From Candidatus Nitrosotenuis uzonensis (lineage in GTDB: Archaea; Thermoproteota; Nitrososphaeria; Nitrososphaerales; Nitrosopumilaceae), in contig NZ_CBTY010000008.1 in the NCBI RefSeq assembly GCF_000723185.1, positions 1 to 64,000 of the forward strand: DNA of 64,000 bases. Reading direction: 5' to 3'. Both the position numbers and the translations under genes were made by a program. The notes beneath the pieces were generated by a model that was given only the letters and a program-made list of their open reading frames with translations, was not told the DNA's origin and did no database searches. Shown here one piece after another: positions 23,366-32,697 of this stretch (the stretch's first letter is position 1; each line of letters begins with the position of its first letter).

Positions 23366-24616
23366 ATGCTTTATCACTGCATATCGTTGCTTGATTGGCT
23401 CTCACTTGATGGAAAACTGATCCTTTATGCTAGAATAATACGCGCATTCTCGTATGGTTTTTTGAGCATCATACTTGCAATCTATCTCAAGTCGATTGGG
23501 CTTAGCGACGTAATGATTGGCCTTGTCATTTCTGCAACGCTTGTAAACAGCATTATCTTTACAATGTTTGCAAGCTTTTACGCAGACCGCATTGGCAGAA
23601 AGAAAATACTAATTCTGTATGCTGTCATGATGGCAGTCTCAGGTGCCATATTCCTGGTTACAGACAACTATGTGGCACTAATAGTTGCTGCACTGATTGG
23701 AACTGTCAACGTAACTGGTGCTGAGACAAGTGCATTTTTATCACTTGAGCAGGGTATACTGCCAAAGACTATACGTAACATAAGAAAGCAAAACACGGCG
23801 TTCGGATTTTATAACATGGCAGCAATGCTCTCAATGTCTGGGGGTGCGCTGCTTGCAGGTCTTCCCTCTATTTTGCAGTCGCTTGCGGTGGAAGCAACTG
23901 ATTCTTTTAGGATGCTGTTTTTGCTTTACATGCTGGCAGGAATCGCGGCAGCCGTGATTTACTGCTTTCTTTCAAGGGAGATTGAGCTCACAGAAAAAAA
24001 CGCCAAGGACAAACCGTCTGCAATCAATCTATCGCCTCAATCAAAGAAGATAGTTACAAAACTGGCCGCACTATTCTCACTTGATTCCTTTGCAGGCGGA
24101 TTTGTGCTCCAGAGTATAGTCTCATTCTGGTTTTTCACTCGCTTTGATGTCACATTGTCTGATCTTTCGATGGTTTTCTCAATAGCTGGCGTGCTTACTG
24201 CATTCTCATTTATTGTCGCAACAAAGCTGGCAGACAGGATAGGGCTGATAAACACGATGGTCTTTACTCACATTCCGTCAAATGCGTTGATGATATTTAT
24301 TGCGTTTGCTCCGACATTTCAGATTGCATTTTTGTTGTATCTGGCAAGGATGGGAATGTCACAGATGGACGTGCCAACAAGACAGTCGTATCTTGCATCG
24401 GTGGTAAAAGATGAGGAACGAATCGCCGCAGCCGGTATTACAAATACATCAAGGAACATAACGCAGGCTGTCAGCCCGTCAATTGCCGGGGTACTGATAC
24501 AGTCCCTACTACTTTCAGCCCCATTTGTACTTGGCGGCACGCTCAAAATAATATATGATGTTCTGTTGTATTCTAACTTTAAGAAGATAAAGCCAGAGCA
24601 CGAACAAGACAAATAG
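23366..24616 (+). CDS. MFS-family transporter
   Basis: A 416-aa protein with about twelve hydrophobic helices. The loop ADRIGRKKILILYA after helix 2 is the major facilitator signature, with the related ADRIGLINTMV in the second half. No substrate-specific motif is seen; drug or metabolite efflux is the usual role for such proteins. ATG 23366 is chosen; a longer frame from 23294 overlaps the DM13 coding end and is unlikely. It is convergent with the small cysteine protein at 24626. Confidence 0.88.
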   Translation: MLYHCISLLDWLSLDGKLILYARIIRAFSYGFLSIILAIYLKSIGLSDVMIGLVISATLVNSIIFTMFASFYADRIGRKKILILYAVMMAVSGAIFLVTDNYVALIVAALIGTVNVTGAETSAFLSLEQGILPKTIRNIRKQNTAFGFYNMAAMLSMSGGALLAGLPSILQSLAVEATDSFRMLFLLYMLAGIAAAVIYCFLSREIELTEKNAKDKPSAINLSPQSKKIVTKLAALFSLDSFAGGFVLQSIVSFWFFTRFDVTLSDLSMVFSIAGVLTAFSFIVATKLADRIGLINTMVFTHIPSNALMIFIAFAPTFQIAFLLYLARMGMSQMDVPTRQSYLASVVKDEERIAAAGITNTSRNITQAVSPSIAGVLIQSLLLSAPFVLGGTLKIIYDVLLYSNFKKIKPEHEQDK

Positions 24617-24625
24617 CGGCAGAAT

Positions 24626-24799
24626 CTAGCCGAACTCTATGCATCGCTCGCACTCGCAGCTCTTTGATTGGTCTTCTCTTGCAACACACCTATCATGGGA
24701 CCCTGCCTGGCACTGAACGCAGACCTGGTCAATGTTGTCAACATCACTGTATTTTTTTGACTGATCGAACCCAAATCCACCGTCCCTTGGTCCTACCAT
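24626..24799 (-). CDS. 57-residue cysteine-rich protein
   Basis: ATG 24799 to TAG 24626 encodes 57 aa beginning MVGPRDGGFGFDQSKKYSDV. Six cysteines lie in CVQCQAGSHDRC and CECERC, forming two pairs suited to one or two zinc ions. There is no membrane segment. Small proteins of this kind are frequent in the group but uncharacterised. The gene ends 9 bp after the convergent MFS stop. Confidence 0.6.
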   Translation of the reverse strand: MVGPRDGGFGFDQSKKYSDVDNIDQVCVQCQAGSHDRCVAREDQSKSCECERCIEFG

Positions 24800-24892
24800 G
24801 CCACTTGGTATGCATTTGCACTATTTTTAGATGATGTCTTGTCTACTTTGGTCATCTTTTAGCTTATTATAGACGCTATCTGTCAGTTTGAC

Positions 24893-25030
24893 TCATTCTG
24901 ATGTGTCATCCTTTTTTGAGCGGTTCCACATATTCATGGTCCCTCTGAGCATAAAAAATCCGACAGTTATTGTGACTATTCCTACTGCGACAAACAATAT
25001 GCCCCTGCCGATGGTCCTGATGACAGACAA
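24893..25030 (-). CDS. 45-residue single-helix membrane protein
   Basis: TTG at 25030 opens a frame that gives 45 aa: a short basic start (SVIRTIGRG), one strongly hydrophobic helix (ILFVAVGIVTITVGFFML) and a charged tail ending KKDDTSE. An in-frame TGA four codons upstream sets the start. A T-rich TATA-like stretch lies about 25 bp before it. The hydrophobic pattern would not be expected by chance. It may be a subunit of a membrane complex. Confidence 0.55.
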   Translation of the reverse strand: MSVIRTIGRGILFVAVGIVTITVGFFMLRGTMNMWNRSKKDDTSE

Positions 25031-25136
25031 TGTATTGATGCATCAATCCAAAAATAAAAACTAGTCCTGAGAAGCATAAAATTTCATCCAGTACGAGCTG
25101 GTCCTTTTTAATAATTAGGCACAATCCTCATTCAGG

Positions 25137-25664
25137 TTGAGCCTATCGCCCCCAAAAACAAAAGCCAATTCGTGCCTATTTTGCGGAGAGATCCTAAGGA
25201 CTCCCTCAAAGTGCCAGTACTGCGGATTCAGGTTCTGTGATGACCACATGTCAACTGACAGTCACCAGTGCGGCAAGACAAGATACGCCGAATATGTGAG
25301 AAAGACCCGTGCCGATTCTGTGCCAAACCTGGCAACGGGAAGCTTTGTGGTAACGTGCGATACATGCGGATACAAGTCAGCCAAGGGCATGCTCATAGAA
25401 TTTGCAGGCGAGGAGCTTATCCAGCACATGCAGGTTGTGGGGTGCTCTGGCAACACGTTTCTTGAGGAGATAGGCAACACTTCCCATTTTGAGCTGCAGT
25501 CAATCGAGGTACAACCCGAATCACCTATTGTGGAAGAAAGGAATATTGCAAAAGAGGGCATAGTGGAACAGCTAACCAAGCTGGCATCGCTGAAGGAAAA
25601 AGGCGTTCTCTCAAACGAAGAATTTCTATTTATCAAAAAGGAAATTCTAAAACGCCTCAAGTGA
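25137..25664 (+). CDS. AN1-type zinc finger protein with C-terminal SHOCT-like helix pair
   Basis: A 175-aa protein. Residues 13-48 form an AN1 zinc finger (CLFCGEILRTPSKCQYCG, FCDDHMSTDSHQC), and a second C-x-x-C (CDTCGYKSAKG) follows about residue 75. The last 35 residues (IVEQLTKLASLKEKGVLSNE) match the SHOCT pattern, a short oligomerisation motif. Start TTG 25137. In eukaryotes AN1 proteins link to ubiquitin and stress; archaeal roles are unknown. It ends 1 bp from the coiled-coil gene on the other strand. Confidence 0.85.
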   Translation: MSLSPPKTKANSCLFCGEILRTPSKCQYCGFRFCDDHMSTDSHQCGKTRYAEYVRKTRADSVPNLATGSFVVTCDTCGYKSAKGMLIEFAGEELIQHMQVVGCSGNTFLEEIGNTSHFELQSIEVQPESPIVEERNIAKEGIVEQLTKLASLKEKGVLSNEEFLFIKKEILKRLK

Positions 25665-25665
25665 T

Positions 25666-26538
25666 CTACTGAGCATCCTTCCTTGCAACCTCGTCGAGCT
25701 TTTTTCTTGCTTCAAGGTGTTCTGCTCTTTCACGCTGTAATGCTGTCCTGACAATCTCAAGCTCTTTTTGCGTCGCAAGTAGCTTGGCATTCAGTGACGA
25801 TACAACTGAGCTTGCAGCAGCTACAACATTCTTTGGGGCGGTCCTTTCACCGACGTTTGCCATCTGCTCCTCGATGAATTTTAGCTCTTTTTTTGCGAGC
25901 TCGACTTCTTTTCTTTTTGCCTCTGCCTCCTTTATCGCAGTATCCTGCTCTGCTTTTAGGACTTCTGTTTGTCTTTTTATCTCTTCCAACTCGGAATTTG
26001 CCTTGGTAAGGGACTGGTTTGCTGTCTCGTACGATTTTCTTGTATCCTCGTACGATTTTTTTATCACATCAAGCTGAATTTTGAATTCCTCGCTTTCGCC
26101 CTTTAATGCAAGATATTCTTTTCTTGCCTGTTCAAGCTCAGAACGGGCTTTGGCAAGCTCTCCGAGTGCCTCTTTTTTCACTTCAAATTCTTTTCTTGCG
26201 GACTCTAGGTCGGTCTTTGCCTGCCTTATCTGCTGGATAATTTGTTGGTGTTGCTCTCGTAGAGAATCTATCTCGGATTTTCTCTCATTGATTTCCTTTT
26301 TAGTGCTCATCAGACTTGCAGTTACCTGATCATATTCTTGCTTTACAAGTGAGAGTTTTTCAGTAACTGATCTGAGGTGCTCTGTCTTTGATCTTATTTC
26401 GCCCTCAAGGTATGCTAGCTCTGTTGCTGTCTGCTCGGCCCTGATCTCTTCCGGACTCTTTATTCTGACTTGCTCTTCTTGATGCTTTTGTTCTGCAGGC
26501 TCTGCATTTTCCTCTTTTTTGCGCTTAAACAGTCCCAT
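25666..26538 (-). CDS. Long coiled-coil protein
   Basis: A 290-aa protein almost wholly made of charged heptads. After MGLFKRKKEENAEPAEQ it is an unbroken coiled coil from about residue 30 to 285 (for example KTDLESARKEFEVKKEALGE). The basic first residues may bind membrane or nucleic acid. Similar archaeal proteins are annotated as chromosome-segregation or SMC-like on coiled-coil content alone; there is no ATPase here. ATG 26538 is preferred over TTG 26541. The small membrane gene at 26578 is 39 bp upstream on the same strand. Confidence 0.75.
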   Translation of the reverse strand: MGLFKRKKEENAEPAEQKHQEEQVRIKSPEEIRAEQTATELAYLEGEIRSKTEHLRSVTEKLSLVKQEYDQVTASLMSTKKEINERKSEIDSLREQHQQIIQQIRQAKTDLESARKEFEVKKEALGELAKARSELEQARKEYLALKGESEEFKIQLDVIKKSYEDTRKSYETANQSLTKANSELEEIKRQTEVLKAEQDTAIKEAEAKRKEVELAKKELKFIEEQMANVGERTAPKNVVAAASSVVSSLNAKLLATQKELEIVRTALQRERAEHLEARKKLDEVARKDAQ

Positions 26539-26577
26539 CAAAAGTCACTCCTGTAAGCAAAAGGCAGGCACCTTTAT

Positions 26578-26763
26578 TCATTTTTTTACGAATCTGAGGT
26601 AAAATCCAAGGCCTCCCACTAGGAATCCGACCACTATTATGACAAGACCTGTCTCCGGCGTCTCTGAGAACATCAGTGGGGCAATCATAAAGAGCAGCGC
26701 GCCAAGGATTATCAGAAAATACGCGCCGCTTTTTTTCGGCCTGTTGTGCTCGCTGTGGGCCAT
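26578..26763 (-). CDS. Small two-helix membrane protein
   Basis: A 61-aa protein with a hydrophilic start (MAHSEHNRPKKSG) and two hydrophobic helices (AYFLIILGALLFMIAPLMF and GLVIIVVGFLVGGLGFYL), ending with basic RFVKK. It lies 1 bp after the lysS stop and before the coiled-coil gene on the same strand, probably in one transcript. Unknown function. Confidence 0.7.
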   Translation of the reverse strand: MAHSEHNRPKKSGAYFLIILGALLFMIAPLMFSETPETGLVIIVVGFLVGGLGFYLRFVKK

Positions 26764-26764
26764 A

Positions 26765-28360
26765 TCAGATATGCCGTGATATGGTCTGGGCTACCTTCTT
26801 GCGACCAATGTCCATGATAAAGGGGCCGATCTTCGGGCCCCGGCTTGCCCCTATGATAATCTGGTATAATATCATAAAGAATTCTTTTGGAGCCACGTTG
26901 TTTTCTTTTGATATGTTGTAAATGGTGTTCTGCAGGTCCTCTGGTTCGCTCTCAGATGATAGGACCTTGACAAGCTGTCCTAGCGCCTTTTTTGCCTGCT
27001 CGTTTATCTGAACTGCCGTCGTCTCAGAGTCTTCAAAGTCGTCAGCATAGTTTCCTGCCAGTGTTATGAGCTCATCTATGTGTGGTTCTGGTGCCTTTAT
27101 TGCACCGTAATCGATTAGCTTTTTTGTCACAAGGCTTATCCTGTCTTCCTTGAAGATGCGGCACAGCTCGATGAGCAGCCTAAAGTTCACGTGAGTTGGA
27201 GCCGTCTTTGGAGGATTAAGAAGATTGACATATTCGTAGAGGCCGCGTGATTTTACAAGCTTTGCCTCATTGTCGACTTTTATCTTACCAAAGTAGATGT
27301 CCTCAAGCTCATTGTACTCGTCCATCAATACCGGTATATCCTCAAATCCAAGTTCCCTTGCACCAGTTATTCTCTTGTACAAAAGCAGTAGCATCGATTT
27401 TGGTGTGCCGTATCTGAACCATTTCTGCGAGGTCACAACGTTGCCAGCCGACTTTGAAATCTTTTTTCCTCCCTTATCAAGGAACATCTCGTATTTGACA
27501 TGGTGCGGGTGAGGATGACCAAGTATTTCATCTGATACCCAGTCGTTGACCTTGACAGAGTCCATGATATCTTTTCCATACGCTTCAAATCTTATGTCAA
27601 ATGCATGCCATCTTGCGGCAAACTCTACCTTCCATGCAAGCTTGCCAAGATCCTTTGCAATGTCTGCTTCTCCCTCGTGACCACATCCCTTTAGCATCCT
27701 GGATCCGATTTCTGCATCGACGCATCTGTACTTTACTTTCATTCTTTCAGAGTCGTATTCGTACGACTGGGCCGTGTACAGTCTGCTGCATTTTGTGCAG
27801 ACTGGATAATATGGAAGAAATTTCTGATATTTTTCCTGCCCCACCATGTCCTCTATCTGCTTTCCAATTCTTTCGGAATTTGTCAGAATTGTGTGGATTT
27901 GACTTTTCAACAGGCCCTGCTTGTATGTCTCTATTGCGCGTTGGAACTTGTACTTTATTCCAAGCTTATCAAGCCCATCAAGGAGTATGCTGCTCATGTG
28001 CATCCCGTATGACTCATGTGTTCCGAACGGGTCTGGAATCAAAGACACTGGTTTGCCAAGGTGCTCCTCAAGCCAAGACGGCAGCCCCTCCGGAATCTTT
28101 CGCAGTCCGTCAAGATCGTCCGAATATGCGATAAGCTCTGATTTGTATCCGAGGTTCTCTAGTGCAAGCTTGACCCCAAATGCGCGTACAGCATCTCCAA
28201 GGCTTCCTATATGCGGTATGCCGGATGCTCCAAGCCCTGACTCGACCCTGAGCATAGATGTATCTCTTCCAAGCTGTTTTTCGCGCTCTATCATCTCTGA
28301 GGCAAGCTTGTCTATCCAAGTTCCCTTTCCGATAATTACTCGCTCATCGTCTTCGGACAT
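26765..28360 (-). CDS. lysS: Lysyl-tRNA synthetase, class I
   Basis: A 531-aa synthetase that charges tRNA-Lys. It belongs to class I, typical of most archaea, not the class II enzyme of most bacteria. The HIGH-type motif is PHIGSLGD (about residue 43) and the KMSKS motif is KKISKSAGN (about 285). A zinc-binding stretch VCTKCSRLY is about residue 172. ATG 28360 starts MSEDDERVIIGKG, 4 bp after the elp3 stop; a longer frame to 28396 would overlap elp3. The pairing with elp3 couples tRNA-Lys charging and wobble modification. Confidence 0.95.
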   Translation of the reverse strand: MSEDDERVIIGKGTWIDKLASEMIEREKQLGRDTSMLRVESGLGASGIPHIGSLGDAVRAFGVKLALENLGYKSELIAYSDDLDGLRKIPEGLPSWLEEHLGKPVSLIPDPFGTHESYGMHMSSILLDGLDKLGIKYKFQRAIETYKQGLLKSQIHTILTNSERIGKQIEDMVGQEKYQKFLPYYPVCTKCSRLYTAQSYEYDSERMKVKYRCVDAEIGSRMLKGCGHEGEADIAKDLGKLAWKVEFAARWHAFDIRFEAYGKDIMDSVKVNDWVSDEILGHPHPHHVKYEMFLDKGGKKISKSAGNVVTSQKWFRYGTPKSMLLLLYKRITGARELGFEDIPVLMDEYNELEDIYFGKIKVDNEAKLVKSRGLYEYVNLLNPPKTAPTHVNFRLLIELCRIFKEDRISLVTKKLIDYGAIKAPEPHIDELITLAGNYADDFEDSETTAVQINEQAKKALGQLVKVLSSESEPEDLQNTIYNISKENNVAPKEFFMILYQIIIGASRGPKIGPFIMDIGRKKVAQTISRHI

Positions 28361-28364
28361 TATT

Positions 28365-29936
28365 TTACACCAGCAATTTTGCCATATAAGGACCATCCAT
28401 ATGGTAGCCCATCTTCCTGTAGTATTCCCTTGTGCCCACGGCTGAGATTACCAGGATCTTCTTTGCATCAAACTCTTCTTTTGATATTTTTTCTGCCTCA
28501 CTCATCAGGTTTCTTCCAAGACCAGAGTGCTGCACCTGTCCGTCCTCGTGCTCGCCTATCTTAAGTGATCTTCCATACACGTGCAGCTCTCGAACTATGC
28601 ACGACCTTTTGGGAATCTCGTTTCGGTGTGGGTTGCAGACATTTCGCAGCCTCAAAAACCCGTATATTTTATCATCGGAATCATCATAAGATAAGAATAC
28701 TTCATCGCCGCCAGATGAGATATAATCAATCCTGTTGATTTTCAGCTCCTTTTGCGGACCGCTCAAAAGCCCAACCTCCCTACATCTTATACATCTGCAT
28801 GATGCACCTTGTTTTCTGAGGTTTTGGTGTACAATCTGTCTTAGGTTTCCTGATCTTGGTCCTGCCACTATCTCAGACGATGATATCTCGCGTTGCACTC
28901 TCATTATTCTGACCCACCTTGGCACCATCTTTTTCACCTCGGAGAGCACGCGTATCATCTGATCATCAGAGTACGGCTTGTATTTGCCCTGCAGAAACTG
29001 CTCATACAGTGGAGTATTCTGCAGTACAAGAGATGGATAAATCTTGAGCATGTCTGGTTTGAGATCCTTATCTTCAAACAGTTTCTTAAAGTCGGCAATG
29101 TCGTCTTCCGGGCTCACGGTAGGCAGGCCTGGCATCATGTGTGCAACAATCTTGTATCCAGAGTCCTTTGAGACCTGGAATGATTCTGTGACATCAGAGT
29201 ATGTGTGGCCGCGGTTGACAATCTTGTATATTTTCTCCTGCAGGCTCTGCACTCCTATTTCCACCCTGGTGACCCCATACTCTAACATCATATCGACATG
29301 TTCTTTTTTACAATAGTCCGGCTTTGTCTCTATTGTAAAGCCGACATTTCTTATCTTAGCTGTCTCGTTTGCAGTTTTAGCTTCCTCAAGTGTATCAGAA
29401 TCAAATCCGTTTAGCGCATCGTAGCATGATTTTATGAAGTTTCGCTGATACTGTTGGGGCATGAATAGAAACGTTCCGCCTACTATGACAAGCTCCATCT
29501 TTGCAGGATCGTGACCGTAAGATACGAGTTTTTCAATCTTTGTCATGATCTGTTTTTTTGCATCATAGTTGTTCTCTATTGCATTGATTGTGGACGGCTC
29601 GTTTCCGGTATAGCTGTTAGGAGAGTTGAACTCTATGCCCCCGGGACAGTATGTGCACCTGCCATGCGGACATGCATAAGGCATCGGCATCAGAGCTATG
29701 ACTGCAACGCCTGATGCTGTCTTGATTGGTTTTTTTAGCAGTATTCTTTGAAGCTTGGCGTAATCCTGACCGCTCACAGTAGAGAGTATTTCAGAGTTTC
29801 GTGGAATTCTCTCAAGCGAATACTTGGTGCACACCTTTTTGATCTGTGACTTTACCTGGCCTTTTGTAGGTGAATGAATAGAAAGGAGGTTCTGCGATAT
29901 CTCAGTGCATGCCTGTGTAAATCTGTGGTTGTACAA
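28365..29936 (-). CDS. elp3: Elp3 tRNA uridine-34 carboxymethyl-type modification enzyme
   Basis: A 523-aa enzyme that starts the cm5U modification of wobble uridine with a radical SAM cluster and acetyl-CoA. The cluster motif is ACPHGRCTYCPGG (about residue 91). The radical SAM core continues through GHTYSDVTESFQ and VAHMMPGLP, and the C-terminal 150 residues are a GNAT acetyltransferase domain with the acyl-CoA loop in SGLGRNLMSEAE. Archaea use Elp3 alone without other Elongator subunits. Start TTG 29936. It is upstream of lysS in the same operon. Confidence 0.95.
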   Translation of the reverse strand: MYNHRFTQACTEISQNLLSIHSPTKGQVKSQIKKVCTKYSLERIPRNSEILSTVSGQDYAKLQRILLKKPIKTASGVAVIALMPMPYACPHGRCTYCPGGIEFNSPNSYTGNEPSTINAIENNYDAKKQIMTKIEKLVSYGHDPAKMELVIVGGTFLFMPQQYQRNFIKSCYDALNGFDSDTLEEAKTANETAKIRNVGFTIETKPDYCKKEHVDMMLEYGVTRVEIGVQSLQEKIYKIVNRGHTYSDVTESFQVSKDSGYKIVAHMMPGLPTVSPEDDIADFKKLFEDKDLKPDMLKIYPSLVLQNTPLYEQFLQGKYKPYSDDQMIRVLSEVKKMVPRWVRIMRVQREISSSEIVAGPRSGNLRQIVHQNLRKQGASCRCIRCREVGLLSGPQKELKINRIDYISSGGDEVFLSYDDSDDKIYGFLRLRNVCNPHRNEIPKRSCIVRELHVYGRSLKIGEHEDGQVQHSGLGRNLMSEAEKISKEEFDAKKILVISAVGTREYYRKMGYHMDGPYMAKLLV

Positions 29937-29979
29937 TGTGGTTCGGTGTGCTTTAGGCCTTAAATTTCTTCAAAGCAAT

Positions 29980-30345
29980 TCATCGTCTTTTTGTGCGTCT
30001 TTTGGCCGATTTTGCCTTGGCCTTCTTTTTCCGCCTTTGTGTCTTTGGCTTCCTTGCAGGTCTTTTCTTTGATTTTTTCTTTGACTTTGATTTTCTTTTT
30101 TCTTTGGCACTCTCTTTTGCAGCCTGTTTTTCAAGCTCATCGCGAGCTTTCAGATTTTTTAGCTGAACAAGCTCTACACGGGTCCTGGCCGAAAGGTGGT
30201 TTAGCTCATGGTTTGGTGCTGGAAACGAGCTTCCATGATCGGCAAAGCACTGTGTGTGAAAGACTTTGCCTTTCTGGTAGACCATTGATACCCTTGGGAC
30301 GCCCTGCTTGCAAACTGCGCACATGTCCACAAAATCTTCAGCCAA
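29980..30345 (-). CDS. Small zinc-site protein with Lys/Arg-rich tail
   Basis: A 121-aa protein. Residues 9-35 hold a possible zinc site: CAVCKQGVPR then FHTQCFADHG, giving C-x-x-C...H-x-x-C as in LIM or ribbon folds. From about residue 75 on it is nearly all Lys, Arg and Ala (KEKRKSKSKKKSKKRPARK), much like a histone H1 or ribosomal protein extension, so it should bind nucleic acid. Start TTG 30345. Unknown function; a chromatin or ribosome-associated role is a guess. Confidence 0.75.
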   Translation of the reverse strand: MAEDFVDMCAVCKQGVPRVSMVYQKGKVFHTQCFADHGSSFPAPNHELNHLSARTRVELVQLKNLKARDELEKQAAKESAKEKRKSKSKKKSKKRPARKPKTQRRKKKAKAKSAKRRTKRR

Positions 30346-30385
30346 TGAATGCTCGACTTTGTTAGTCTAATTTAATATTTTTCGT

Positions 30386-31597
30386 CTATGACTGGTTTTG
30401 TTTCATTTCTTTTTTGTACTCTATCTTAAGCCAGATGGGCGTTATGATCGTGGTCACTGCAACCATGATGACTATCATGGTGTAGACGTTCTGTGCAAGA
30501 ACTCCGCTTGATATTCCAACACCTGCTACGATCAGGCCGACCTCTCCTCTTGAGACCATTGCGACACCAACCTTTCTTGCCTGCGCCCCGTTTCTTAAGA
30601 ACAACCATGCAGGCAAGCCGCATCCGAGCAGCTTTGTTGCAACTGCCACGCCAATTATCGCTCCTCCTATCATCAGTATCTCAAAGTTGAGTCCCCTAAA
30701 GTCTACCTGCGCTCCTATTATCGCAAAGAACAGTGGGGCAAAGATGAGTCCAAGCTTGCTGATGTAATGCTCGACTCTCTCAAAGACCTTGGTGGATGCA
30801 AGCGCCATGCCGACCACAAAGGAACCTAGAATTGGGGAAAGACCTATTGATGCAGCAATTCCTGCGGCACCAAAGAATGCGGCCGTAACTATGCCTTCTA
30901 TGCTGCCTCCTGCCTTCCACAGTCTTGAGCCAACGATTCTTGGTATGATAAATATCGCAACAACTGCCATTACCGCAAAGAAGCCAAGTACTTTGAATAT
31001 TGTATATGTGATCTCTATTACATCAATAGATAGGTCGGCTGCGCCGCCAAACGATGTTACGATCGAGAGAACGGCAATTGCAAGTATGTCATCAACTACT
31101 GCAGCACCAATTATCAGCCGGGCCTCTGTAGTCTTTAGCTTGCCGAATTCGCTTAACACCTGCACAGATATTGCAATGCTTGTGGCAGTCAGGGCAGTGG
31201 CAACTAGCATTGCCTGAAATGCATCAAATCCGAAAAACTGGAAAACTATGAATCCTACAAAAAACGGCACGACCACACCCAGTGTGCCGACAGTAAATGA
31301 TGCCTTCCCTCCTTTGATGAACTCTCGCGGCGTCATCTCAAGTCCTGCCATAAACAAGATGACGATTGCGCCTATCTCGCCAAGTATCTTTACTTCTTGG
31401 CTGAGGCTGACAAGCGAGTCGCCCTCTACTGTAAGGAGTGAGCCTATTGCAAACGGGCCTACTGCCATTCCTGCCAGAAGCTCGCCTAGCACGATTGGAA
31501 GCTTTAGCCTCACAAATATCTCTGCGAAAAGCTTGGCAGCAAACAAGAGTATGCAAACGCTGATTACAACTTGAATGAAATGTGATTCTGCTGCCAT
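30386..31597 (-). CDS. Cation/proton antiporter, CPA2 (KefB/NapA-like)
   Basis: A 403-aa membrane protein with about twelve helices. LPIVLGELLAGMAVGP (helix 1-2) and AAVVDDILAIAVLS, with the paired aspartates of the ion site, are the CPA2 markers. It exchanges Na+ or K+ for protons to balance pH and salt. No TrkA-N domain follows, so it resembles NapA-type rather than full Kef proteins. The KEIGAIVILFMAGLEM-type helix is present. It is monocistronic in appearance. Confidence 0.92.
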   Translation of the reverse strand: MAAESHFIQVVISVCILLFAAKLFAEIFVRLKLPIVLGELLAGMAVGPFAIGSLLTVEGDSLVSLSQEVKILGEIGAIVILFMAGLEMTPREFIKGGKASFTVGTLGVVVPFFVGFIVFQFFGFDAFQAMLVATALTATSIAISVQVLSEFGKLKTTEARLIIGAAVVDDILAIAVLSIVTSFGGAADLSIDVIEITYTIFKVLGFFAVMAVVAIFIIPRIVGSRLWKAGGSIEGIVTAAFFGAAGIAASIGLSPILGSFVVGMALASTKVFERVEHYISKLGLIFAPLFFAIIGAQVDFRGLNFEILMIGGAIIGVAVATKLLGCGLPAWLFLRNGAQARKVGVAMVSRGEVGLIVAGVGISSGVLAQNVYTMIVIMVAVTTIITPIWLKIEYKKEMKQNQS

Positions 31598-31649
31598 TTT
31601 CCCCTTCTTCTGTCCTATGAATATTGGTAATTAAAAATGATTTTATTGT

Positions 31650-32663
31650 CTAGGCGATTTTTTTGGATCGGACAAAGACGCCCTTCTTATCTGATATGCT
31701 CCCTACCTGCCATGATTTTATTTTGTGCTTTTTGCATATTGTGATGACTTTCTCTGATTGATTTTTTGGGACAATCACGCAAAATCCAACACCCATATTG
31801 AACGTCTTGTACATTTCTTCCTCTTTTACACCGATTTCTTCTATTAACTGCATGATCTTGGGCGGCTCTGGCATAGAATCGAGCACAAATCCAGTCTTTT
31901 TTAGTCTCAAAAGCTTGGTGAACGCGCCCCCTGTGATGTTTGCAAGGCCGTGCACTTGGCATCTTGAAATGATTTCAAGTACAGGCTTTACGTATATTTC
32001 AGTAGGCTTTAGGAGCGCATCGCCTATCCTGCCTATGCCCCTGACACTGTCTTTTACGGAATATCTTCCAAGCAATGCCTTTCTTGCAAGTGTGTATCCG
32101 TTGGAATGTATTCCGCTGCTTGCAATTCCTATTATTGCATCCCCCGTGGTTATATTGTTGCCAAAGATTATCTTGTTTTTGTCAACCAATCCTGCTACCA
32201 TGCCTGCAAGATCGAATGCAAACTCTTTTTCACCAAACAGGTCTGGCATTATGGCAGTCTCGCCTCCTACTATAGGCACGCCAGCCTTTTTTGCACCTAC
32301 TGCAAGTCCCTTTGCAATCTGGATGAATACGCGCTCGTTATTTTTGTTTGCAGCAATATAGTCCACAAAAGATAGCGGCGTTGCCCCTATGCAAATAATA
32401 TCGTTAACATTCATTGCAACGCAGTCTATTCCTACGGTATCGTATTTTTTCATCATGTTTGCTATCATGACCTTGGTGCCTACACCGTCAGTGTGTGTTG
32501 CAAGCATCTTGCCTCCGTGAATCTCTACCAGTCCGGCATAGTGACCAAAACCTGATCTTACCTTCTGCAAGCTGTGCGTGCTTGCAATTATTCTGCCAAT
32601 TGAGCTCTGGCTTTTCTTTATCTTCTGCACATCGACGCCGGAGGACTTGTATGTTAATGCCAT
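31650..32663 (-). CDS. purM: Phosphoribosylformylglycinamidine cyclo-ligase (AIR synthase)
   Basis: A 337-aa enzyme of purine synthesis that closes FGAM to aminoimidazole ribonucleotide with ATP. Markers include GGKMLATHTDGVGTKVMIA (about residue 50), GGETAIMPDLF (about 133) and ASSGIHSNGYTLAR (about 180). The length and order are normal for PurM. Start ATG 32663. The PAC2 gene upstream is 34 bp away on the same strand. No other purine genes are in the window. Confidence 0.95.
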   Translation of the reverse strand: MALTYKSSGVDVQKIKKSQSSIGRIIASTHSLQKVRSGFGHYAGLVEIHGGKMLATHTDGVGTKVMIANMMKKYDTVGIDCVAMNVNDIICIGATPLSFVDYIAANKNNERVFIQIAKGLAVGAKKAGVPIVGGETAIMPDLFGEKEFAFDLAGMVAGLVDKNKIIFGNNITTGDAIIGIASSGIHSNGYTLARKALLGRYSVKDSVRGIGRIGDALLKPTEIYVKPVLEIISRCQVHGLANITGGAFTKLLRLKKTGFVLDSMPEPPKIMQLIEEIGVKEEEMYKTFNMGVGFCVIVPKNQSEKVITICKKHKIKSWQVGSISDKKGVFVRSKKIA

Positions 32664-32697
32664 GTTATCACGTGTCTGTGTAATAATAAAAGCCTAG

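Noticed and set aside
24820-24901. C/D box guide RNA
   Set aside because: A partial box C (ATGATGT) and a CTGA are present, but the second pair of boxes is missing and the region overlaps a small gene.
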